In this document: one piece after another, positions 58,554-64,000 of the stretch
Layout: each line of letters begins with the position of its first letter
How positions within the stretch are numbered: the first letter of the stretch is position 1
NCBI RefSeq assembly: GCF_014204975.1
Contig: NZ_JACHMM010000001.1
Coordinates: 5,580,037 to 5,644,036 of the forward strand
DNA length: 64,000 nt
DNA from: Jiangella mangrovi
GTDB lineage: Bacteria > Actinomycetota > Actinomycetes > Jiangellales > Jiangellaceae
Direction: 5' to 3'
The notes under the pieces: generated by a model
What the model was told of the DNA's origin: nothing
What the model saw: only the letters and a program-made list of their open reading frames with translations
The model's database searches: none
Program-made: the position numbers and the translations under genes

Positions 58554-59126
58554 ATGACGATTTCGCGTACCACCGCCCTGCTGGGCGTGGCCGCCGTGCT
58601 GCTGCTGAGCGGCTGCGGCGACGACGACGGCGGGGCCGAGGTGGCCAGTGCCGGCGGGACGGCGGCCGCCGCCGACCCGACCGAGGAGAGCGAGCTCAGC
58701 CAGGACGAGCAGGCGCTGGCGTTCGCCGAGTGCCTGCGCGAGAACGGCCTCGACGTGCCGGACCCGGAGCCCGGGCAACGCGGCGGCTTCGGCGGCCTCG
58801 GGGCGCTCGGCGAGGACGTCGACGAAGAGACGTTCCAGGCCGCGATGGACGCCTGCCGCGACCTCGCGCCGACCTTCGACCGCGGCGAGGACCTCACCCC
58901 GGAGCAGCAGGAACAGCTGCTGGAGCTGACCGAGTGCCTGCGCGAGCAGGGCATCGACGTGCCCGACCCGGGGGCGGGCGGCTTCGGCGGAGGCGGCGGC
59001 GGAGGCGGCGGCGGGCTCGGCGACATCGACCGGGACGCGCTCGACGCCGCCCGCGAGGCCTGCCGGGACATCCTGGACCTGCAGCCGCCGAGCGAGCGGT
59101 CCGGGCAGCCCGAGGCGGACACGTGA
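58554..59126 (+). CDS. Lipoprotein with paired ECLRE-type repeats
   Basis: A 190-residue lipoprotein (lipobox LLLSGC, Cys21). After an acidic linker there are two similar units, AECLRENGLDVPDPEPG and TECLREQGIDVPDPGAG, each followed by a helix with another cysteine (AAMDACRDL, AAREACRDIL), separated by Gly-rich linkers. The cysteines are probably paired. It is first in an operon with a MacA-like adaptor, ATPase and permease, so it may be an accessory or sensor of this exporter. Many actinobacterial MacAB-like operons have such a small lipoprotein; function unknown. Confidence 0.82.
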   Translation: MTISRTTALLGVAAVLLLSGCGDDDGGAEVASAGGTAAAADPTEESELSQDEQALAFAECLRENGLDVPDPEPGQRGGFGGLGALGEDVDEETFQAAMDACRDLAPTFDRGEDLTPEQQEQLLELTECLREQGIDVPDPGAGGFGGGGGGGGGGLGDIDRDALDAAREACRDILDLQPPSERSGQPEADT

Positions 59127-60202
59127 GCCGCCGGCCCGTATGGGCGTCGGTGGGCCTGGTCACGCTGGCCGCGGCCGGCGCTGGCGGCTGGCTGATCGGC
59201 CGCGACGACACCGGCCAGGCCGCCGCCTCCGAGAGCGCCGAGCCGGCCGCCACGGCCACCGTCGAGCTCGGCACCCTGACGGCGACGGAGACATGGAGCG
59301 CGACGCTCGGGCACGGGGAGCCGACGACGGTGTCCGCCGCGGCCGCCGGGGTGCTCACCCGGGTCGCCGACGCGGGCACCGACGTCACCCGGGGCAGCGT
59401 GCTGTTCCATGTCGACGAGCGGCCGGTCGTGCTGCTGCTCGGCGCGGTCCCGATGTACCGCGACCTCGACGTGGGGGCCGAGGGCGCCGACGTCGAACAA
59501 CTGGAGGCCAACCTGGCGGCGCTCGGCTACACCGGCTTCACCGCCGACGACGAGTACACGGCCAACACCGCCGAGGCCGTCGAGGACTGGCAGGACGACC
59601 TCGGCGTGGAGTCGCCAGACGGCGTGGTCGGGCGGTCGGACGTGGTGTTCCTGGCGGCGGGTGGGCGGGTGGACGCGCCGGCCGCGGTCGGCGCGACGTT
59701 GCAGCCCGGCACGGCGGTCGTGGAGCTGACGGGCACCGCGCAGGTCGTGGACCTCGAGCTGGACCCGGCCGACGCCGACCTCGTCGCCGCCGGGACCGCC
59801 GTCACCGTCGTACTGCCGGACGGGACGGAGCTGGCCGGGACGGTCGGCTCCACGGAACTGGCGGCGGCGGACAGCGCGGCGGACCCGGCCGCGTCGGGCG
59901 AAGCCGAGGACGTCACCGTCGCGGAGATCGCACTCACCGACCCCGACGGCCTGGCCGCCGCCGAGCCGGCCGGCACCACCGTCGACGTCGAGCTGGCGGT
60001 CGACTCGCGGGCCGATGTGCTGACGGTCCCGGTCAACGCGCTGCTGGCGCTCGCGGAGGGCGGCTACGGCCTGGAGGTCGTCGCCGACGACGGCACGACC
60101 TCCGTCGTCGCCGTCCAGACCGGGTTGTTCGCCGACGGCCGGGTCGAGGTCAGCGGCGACGGGATCGCCGACGGCGTCGTGGTCGGGACGGCGGGCCGAT
60201 GA
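59123..60202 (+). CDS. MacA/HlyD-like adaptor with peptidoglycan-binding domain
   Basis: A 359-residue membrane-anchored protein. One N-terminal segment (VWASVGLVTLAAAGAGGWLI), a lipoyl/barrel-type adaptor fold (AAAAGVLTRVADAGTDVTRG, ADVLTVPVNALLAL), and an inserted PG_binding_1-like domain (VEQLEANLAALGYTGFTADD, about 117-160). Such adaptors link a MacB-type transporter to the cell wall in Gram-positive bacteria. The GTG start overlaps the lipoprotein stop (GTGA), and its own stop overlaps the ATPase start (ATGA). Confidence 0.85.
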   Translation: MSRRPVWASVGLVTLAAAGAGGWLIGRDDTGQAAASESAEPAATATVELGTLTATETWSATLGHGEPTTVSAAAAGVLTRVADAGTDVTRGSVLFHVDERPVVLLLGAVPMYRDLDVGAEGADVEQLEANLAALGYTGFTADDEYTANTAEAVEDWQDDLGVESPDGVVGRSDVVFLAAGGRVDAPAAVGATLQPGTAVVELTGTAQVVDLELDPADADLVAAGTAVTVVLPDGTELAGTVGSTELAAADSAADPAASGEAEDVTVAEIALTDPDGLAAAEPAGTTVDVELAVDSRADVLTVPVNALLALAEGGYGLEVVADDGTTSVVAVQTGLFADGRVEVSGDGIADGVVVGTAGR

Positions 60203-60882
60203 GCGACGCCGTGGTGGAGTTGGCGGGCGTGGTGCGCGAGTACCCCGGGTCTCCCCCGGTGCGGGCGCTCGACGGGGTCGACCTGCGGATCCGGGCGGGT
60301 GAGCTGGTCGCGATCGTCGGGCCGTCGGGGTCGGGGAAGTCGACGCTGCTGCACGTGCTCGGGACGCTGGACCGGGCCGACGCCGGGACGGTGCGGATCG
60401 ACGGGCACGACGTCGGCGCGCTGTCCGACGCCCAGCTGTCCGCACTGCGGGCCTGGCGCATCGGCTTCGTGTTCCAGCAGTTCTTCCTGGCGCCGGGGGT
60501 GAGCGCGCTGGACAACGTCGCCGACGGGCTGCTCTACACCGGGCTGTCGCTGCGCGAGCGCCGGGACCGTGCGCACGACGGGCTGGCCGCCGTCGGGCTC
60601 ACGCAGCGCGAGTCGCACAAGCCGAACCAGCTGTCCGGCGGCGAGCGGCAGCGGGTCGCGGTGGCGCGGGCGCTGGCCGGGTCGCCGTCGCTGCTGCTGG
60701 CCGACGAGCCGACCGGCAACCTCGACACCGTCGCCGGGCGGGGCGTCGTCGAGCTGCTGCACGACCTGCACCGGGCCGGCACCACGGTCGTCGTCATCAC
60801 CCACGACCTCGACGTCGCCGGCAGCCTCCCCCGTCAGGTGCACCTGCGCGACGGCCGGATCGAACGGGACGGGGCCCAGTGA
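60199..60882 (+). CDS. MacB/LolD-type ABC transporter ATP-binding protein
   Basis: A 227-residue ATPase. Walker A GPSGSGKST (41-49), Q-loop FVFQQFFLAP, signature LSGGERQRVAVARAL, Walker B LLLADEPTGNLD and switch His in VVITHDLDV. It energises the permease that follows. The ATG overlaps the adaptor stop, and its own stop overlaps the permease start (GTGA). Confidence 0.95.
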   Translation: MSDAVVELAGVVREYPGSPPVRALDGVDLRIRAGELVAIVGPSGSGKSTLLHVLGTLDRADAGTVRIDGHDVGALSDAQLSALRAWRIGFVFQQFFLAPGVSALDNVADGLLYTGLSLRERRDRAHDGLAAVGLTQRESHKPNQLSGGERQRVAVARALAGSPSLLLADEPTGNLDTVAGRGVVELLHDLHRAGTTVVVITHDLDVAGSLPRQVHLRDGRIERDGAQ

Positions 60883-62222
60883 GGGCCATGCGGCACCGGC
60901 GGCGACGCGGGGCCGGAGGTCCCGCCGAGTCGTCGGTCGTGGCTGGTTCCGACGTGATGCGAGAGAGGCGGCGCCGCATGGGCCGACCGGCTGATGTGAT
61001 GAGCGGGCGACGAGGCGGGCCCGTCGTCGGCGTCGAGCCGTCGCGGCTGCGGCCTCGGGACGTGCTGCGGGTCGCCGGGTCCGGGCTGCGGGCGCGGCCG
61101 CTGCGGGCGGTGCTGTCGGCGCTGGGCATCGCGGTCGGGATCGCGGCGATGGTCGCCGTCGTCGGCATCTCCGCGTCCAGCCGCGAGCAGGTGAACCAGC
61201 AGCTCGACGCGTTGGGGACCAACCTGCTCACGGTGGCACCCGGAACGACGCTGCGCGGCGAAACCGCCACGCTGCCGCCGTCGAGCGTGGAGATGGTCGC
61301 CCGGATCGCCCCGGTGACCTCGGTGAGCGCGACCGGCGCGGTGCCGGACGCCGCGGTGTACCGCACGGACGCGATCGACCCCGCCCAGACGAACGGCCTG
61401 GCGGTCCTGGCGGCGCGGCCGGACCTGCTCGGGACCGTCGGCGGCACCGTCTCCGACGGGCGCTGGCTCGACGACGCCCTCGGCTCGTTCCCAGCCGTCG
61501 TGCTGGGGTCGACGGCGGCCGAGCGGCTCGGGGTGACCCGGACCGACGGCTCGGTGGCGGTGTGGCTGGGCGGCTCGTGGTTCACGGTCGTCGGCGTTCT
61601 CGACCCGGTGCCGCTGGCACCGGAGCTGGACTCGTCGGCGCTGGTCGGCTGGTCCGTCGCGGCGTCGCTGCTGGACTTCGACGGATCGCCGACGATGCTC
61701 TACGAGCGGTCCGAAGAGGCGCAGGTCGACGCCGTCCGGTCGGTGCTGCCGGCGACCGTCAACCCGGAGAACCCCGAGGAGGTCACGGTGAGCCGGCCGT
61801 CCGACGCCCTGGCCGCCCAGGCGGCGACCGACGAGACGCTGACGACGCTGCTGCTGGCGCTCGGCGGGGTGGCGCTGCTGGTCGGCGGGATCGGCGTGGC
61901 GAACACCATGGTCATCGCGGTGCTGGAACGGCGCTCGGAGATCGGGCTCCGGCGGGCGCTGGGGGCGACGCGGGCGCACGTGCGCCGGCAGTTCCTCGGC
62001 GAGTCGGTGCTGCTGGCGGCGCTGGGCGGGGTCGGCGGAGCCTTGCTGGGCGGGGCCGTGACGGCGGTGTTCGCGGCGTCGCGCGGCTGGCCGCCGGCGC
62101 TGCCGTCGTGGGTGCTGGTGGGCGCGGCCGGCGCGACGATCGTCGTCGGCGCCCTGGCCGGGGCGTACCCCGCCGCCCGTGCCGCCCGGATGTCCCCGAC
62201 CGCCGCGCTGACGACGGGCTGA
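60879..62222 (+). CDS. MacB-like ABC transporter permease
   Basis: A 447-residue permease with the MacB layout: one membrane segment (LRAVLSALGIAVGIAAMVAV), a large extracellular domain of about 230 residues (LGTNLLTVAPGTTLRGETAT), and three C-terminal segments with the FtsX fold (LLLALGGVALLVGGIGVANT, MVIAVLERRSEIGLRRALGA). The first about 65 residues are basic; the GTG at 60879 is chosen for its overlap with the ATPase stop, but later ATGs (60957, 61002) are possible. Probably exports an antibiotic, peptide or lipid under control of the divergent two-component system. Confidence 0.9.
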   Translation: MRAMRHRRRRGAGGPAESSVVAGSDVMRERRRRMGRPADVMSGRRGGPVVGVEPSRLRPRDVLRVAGSGLRARPLRAVLSALGIAVGIAAMVAVVGISASSREQVNQQLDALGTNLLTVAPGTTLRGETATLPPSSVEMVARIAPVTSVSATGAVPDAAVYRTDAIDPAQTNGLAVLAARPDLLGTVGGTVSDGRWLDDALGSFPAVVLGSTAAERLGVTRTDGSVAVWLGGSWFTVVGVLDPVPLAPELDSSALVGWSVAASLLDFDGSPTMLYERSEEAQVDAVRSVLPATVNPENPEEVTVSRPSDALAAQAATDETLTTLLLALGGVALLVGGIGVANTMVIAVLERRSEIGLRRALGATRAHVRRQFLGESVLLAALGGVGGALLGGAVTAVFAASRGWPPALPSWVLVGAAGATIVVGALAGAYPAARAARMSPTAALTTG

Positions 62223-62238
62223 GCGCTGCCCGCCTCGA

Positions 62239-62490
62239 TCAGCGACGACGGCGGCCGCGGGCCCGCCAGCAGCCGGTGTGCCAGTGCCGGCGCTCGTCGA
62301 TGCCCTCGCCGGTGAACGAGCGGCTGACGGTCGGCCACGCGACGATGTGCGGCGTGGCCGGCCGGATCAGCTGGTCACAGCCCGGGCACCGGTACGGCTT
62401 GGTCGACGCGCTGCCGGTGATGCGGCGGACGACCCACTCGCCGTCGGGGCCGGACTCGATGCTCTCGTGCACGCCTCCATGGTCGCCCAC
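62239..62490 (-). CDS. Small zinc-ribbon-like actinobacterial protein
   Basis: An 83-residue protein with a likely metal site: CPGC in KPYRCPGCDQLI, a His in TPHIVAWP, and HWHTGC near the end. It resembles small conserved actinobacterial proteins with the pattern RCPGCDQ...PHVVAWP...RRHWH..CW that have no known function. The GTG start follows GAGGGGGG. It is convergent with the MacB-like permease (16-base gap) and 7 bases after the sortase gene, on the same strand. Confidence 0.8.
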   Translation of the reverse strand: MGDHGGVHESIESGPDGEWVVRRITGSASTKPYRCPGCDQLIRPATPHIVAWPTVSRSFTGEGIDERRHWHTGCWRARGRRRR

Positions 62491-62497
62491 GCCCCCC

Positions 62498-63289
62498 TCA
62501 GGTCGGCACGGCGGTGACCACCACGTTGGCGCGGAACCCCGTCCCGTTCCAGTCGGCGCAGGTCACGAGCACGAGCCGGCCCGGTCCGTCCTGAGCGAAC
62601 ATCTCGTCGGCGCGGGCGGCGAGGTCGGCCGGGGTCATCGTCTCGACCGTGTCCACGCGGTACCACTGCTCGACGTCGGGCCCGCTGATCAGGACGTTGT
62701 CGCCCCGGTTCAGCCGCGCGACGTCGTTGAAGGCCGCCTCACCACCCTCGACCGCGTGGCCGACGACGACCGCCGACCCGGTCTCGGCGCCGGGCGCGGC
62801 ACCGTCGCGCCACCAGCCGCCGAGCAGCGGGTCCTTCGGCGGCAGCAGGACGCGCTCGGCGTCGCTGGCGATCTCGATGACCGGCGCCTGCGTTCCCAGC
62901 AGTGGCAGCAGCAGCGTGTAGAGGCCCTCGGCCGTCCCGACCGGAGCACCGGGGACCGCGGACTGCTCCGTCGGGTCATAGGGTCCCGACGGCGTCGGCG
63001 TCGGCTCCGCCTCGGGCCGGGCCGCCGGGCCCTCGAACTGGCTCATCCCCCACCATGCGGCCAGCGCCAGCAGCAGCGGCGCAATCAGCCACGGCAGCGC
63101 CCGCGGCCGGGTCCGGCGGTGCCGGGGATCCGGGCGCGGCGGCGCGACCCGCACTTCCCGCACCGGGCCCCGCCGCGGCGACAGCGGCTCGTGTGGCTCC
63201 GGTGGCTCTGGTGGCCCCGGCGGCCCCGGCGGCGGAGGAGGAGGCGGGGGCGGCGGGGGCGGCGGTGGAGGCGGCGGGTCAGCCGGCAC
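62498..63289 (-). CDS. Class F-like sortase with N-terminal polyproline run
   Basis: A 263-residue membrane-anchored transpeptidase-type protein. The catalytic His is in VVVGHAVEGG, the Cys in LVLVTCADWNG and the Arg in GTGFRANVVV. One membrane segment (LPWLIAPLLLALAAWWGMSQ, about 65-84) leaves about 60 cytoplasmic residues, which begin with about 17 consecutive prolines followed by a Pro/Glu-rich stretch. The GTG start at 63289 overlaps the end of the preceding gene by 11 bases. The sortase probably attaches or processes the neighbouring surface protein, but that protein has no obvious LPxTG motif. Confidence 0.85.
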   Translation of the reverse strand: MPADPPPPPPPPPPPPPPPPPGPPGPPEPPEPHEPLSPRRGPVREVRVAPPRPDPRHRRTRPRALPWLIAPLLLALAAWWGMSQFEGPAARPEAEPTPTPSGPYDPTEQSAVPGAPVGTAEGLYTLLLPLLGTQAPVIEIASDAERVLLPPKDPLLGGWWRDGAAPGAETGSAVVVGHAVEGGEAAFNDVARLNRGDNVLISGPDVEQWYRVDTVETMTPADLAARADEMFAQDGPGRLVLVTCADWNGTGFRANVVVTAVPT

Positions 63290-64000
63290 GCCGGCTCCTC
63301 ACGACGGCGGCCGCCCAGCCGGTCGCGCCGACCAGGCCGCCCGCGAGGAGCATGCCCGCGAGCGACGGCGCACCGTCGCCGCCGTCGCCGGCCGGACCGC
63401 CCGGCCCGGCTGGACCGCTCGGGCCGCCGCTGCCGCCGTCGCCCCCGCCCGCGGGGATCGCCGTCGGCACCGGGACGCGCGGCTCCGGTGTCGGGGTCTC
63501 GGTCGGGGTGGGCGTCGGCGTCGGAGTGGGGGTCGGCGACGGCGTGCGCGTGGGTGTCGGTGTCGGAGTCGAGGTGGGCTCGTCGGCCGGCGTCTCGGCG
63601 GGCGGATCGGGCGGCCGGTGCGACGGCGTCGGCCGCGGGATCGGGGTGACGACCGGCGGCCCGGCGGCGTCGTCACGCAGGCCGCAGGCGAACCACTCGT
63701 CGATGTCGCGCGGCCGGCCGTTGGGCCGCTCGGGCGCGCGCAGGCCGAAGTAGGGCCCGTCGGTGTAGACGAGGTACCGATCGCCGCCGCGCACGCCGAC
63801 GGCGGTGAGCCGGTAGTCGTCGTCGCGCACCCAGACGCTGAGCCGTGTGCCGTGGTCCGAGACGTCCCAGCCGATCGCGTCGCTGCCGCGCAGGTCGCTG
63901 CCGCCGTAGCGACCGCACCCCGCCTCATCGGCGTCGATGAGCTCGGCGCGGCCGCCGGCACGGTCGTCGGCTCGGTCGCCGGCCGCGGCGGGCGCAGCGG
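63279..64000 (-). CDS. Surface protein with Pro/Thr-rich stalk, N-terminus beyond the window
   Basis: The frame is open from the right edge to the stop at 63279 (about 240 residues visible). The extracellular part (GGRAELIDADEAGCGRYGGS to about FACGLRDDAAGP) has two cysteines, probably paired. A long Pro/Thr repeat stalk and a Gly-rich linker follow. The end has a membrane segment (LAGMLLAGGLVGATGWAAAV) and the basic tail VRSRRAG, like a cell-wall sorting tail but without LPxTG. An internal GTG at 63830 could be mistaken for the start, but coding character continues upstream. Its overlap with the sortase gene suggests sortase and partner. Confidence 0.78.
   Translation of the reverse strand, partial: AAPAAAGDRADDRAGGRAELIDADEAGCGRYGGSDLRGSDAIGWDVSDHGTRLSVWVRDDDYRLTAVGVRGGDRYLVYTDGPYFGLRAPERPNGRPRDIDEWFACGLRDDAAGPPVVTPIPRPTPSHRPPDPPAETPADEPTSTPTPTPTRTPSPTPTPTPTPTPTETPTPEPRVPVPTAIPAGGGDGGSGGPSGPAGPGGPAGDGGDGAPSLAGMLLAGGLVGATGWAAAVVRSRRAG

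Overview
The window is a 64 kb piece of a very GC-rich actinobacterial chromosome. Pointers are the strong G/C third-position bias, GTG/TTG starts, many start/stop overlaps (ATGA, GTGA, TGATG), LacI/IclR/TetR/Rrf2-type regulators, a PrmC-like protein of an actinobacterial type and a class F-like sortase. The gene mix (secreted hydrolases, sugar ABC importers, several ADP-ribosylglycohydrolases) fits a soil or plant-associated filamentous or rod actinomycete. Jiangellaceae is my impression only; it cannot be proved from the sequence alone. I see no rRNA, tRNA, CRISPR array or prophage. One IS5-type insertion sequence is present.

Layout. 0-8.5 kb: start of a lipoprotein on the left edge, glgB, a secreted subtilisin-like protease and a divergent secreted M14 carboxypeptidase, then a PrmC-related methyltransferase. 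8.6-22.3 kb: one long minus-strand operon, lacI - two sugar permeases - binding protein - four ADP-ribosylglycohydrolase paralogues - ribokinase-like kinase - glycosidase/SUMF1 fusion - CaiB CoA-transferase - CitE-like lyase. Almost every junction is a 1-4 base start/stop overlap. Three GGAAACGTTTCC-type operators lie between lacI and a divergent secreted esterase/beta-propeller gene, so that gene is probably in the same regulon. 24.7-30 kb: thioredoxin/TPR protein, a tiny membrane protein, the IS element (sitting inside an older inverted-repeat element), an acyl-CoA mutase catalytic subunit, its divergent Rrf2-type regulator, and a repeat-rich 435-base gene-free stretch. 30-37.4 kb: a membrane protein with a divergent TetR regulator, MarR, PH-domain protein, MeaB-thiolase-epimerase (methylmalonyl-CoA metabolism), and a long coiled-coil DivIVA/Scy-like protein.

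37.7-55.9 kb looks like one carbohydrate utilisation system. Three secreted proteins (a twice-frameshifted glycosidase-like protein, an FG-GAP repeat protein, a six-hairpin glycosidase) form a minus-strand operon. RidA and IclR are divergent. A plus-strand series follows: Gfo/Idh/MocA dehydrogenase, creatininase-type hydrolase, three amidohydrolases, a frameshifted enolase-superfamily dehydratase, a DapA-type aldolase and an ABC importer. Five similar 19-base sites precede the transcription units, which suggests control by the local IclR. The enzyme set suggests an oxidative, non-phosphorylating sugar acid route (dehydrogenase, lactonase, dehydratase, 2-keto-3-deoxy acid aldolase).

55.9-64 kb: alpha/beta hydrolase, a two-component system divergent from a MacAB-like exporter operon with a paired candidate operator between them, a small zinc-ribbon-like protein, a sortase with a long proline run, and a Pro/Thr-rich surface protein that leaves the window on the right.

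Two families of palindromic intergenic repeats recur: one with a TTGATC(A/T)TGGAG core at gene 3' ends, and one with TGATCACGTTCACCAC, which includes a perfect 38-base palindrome.
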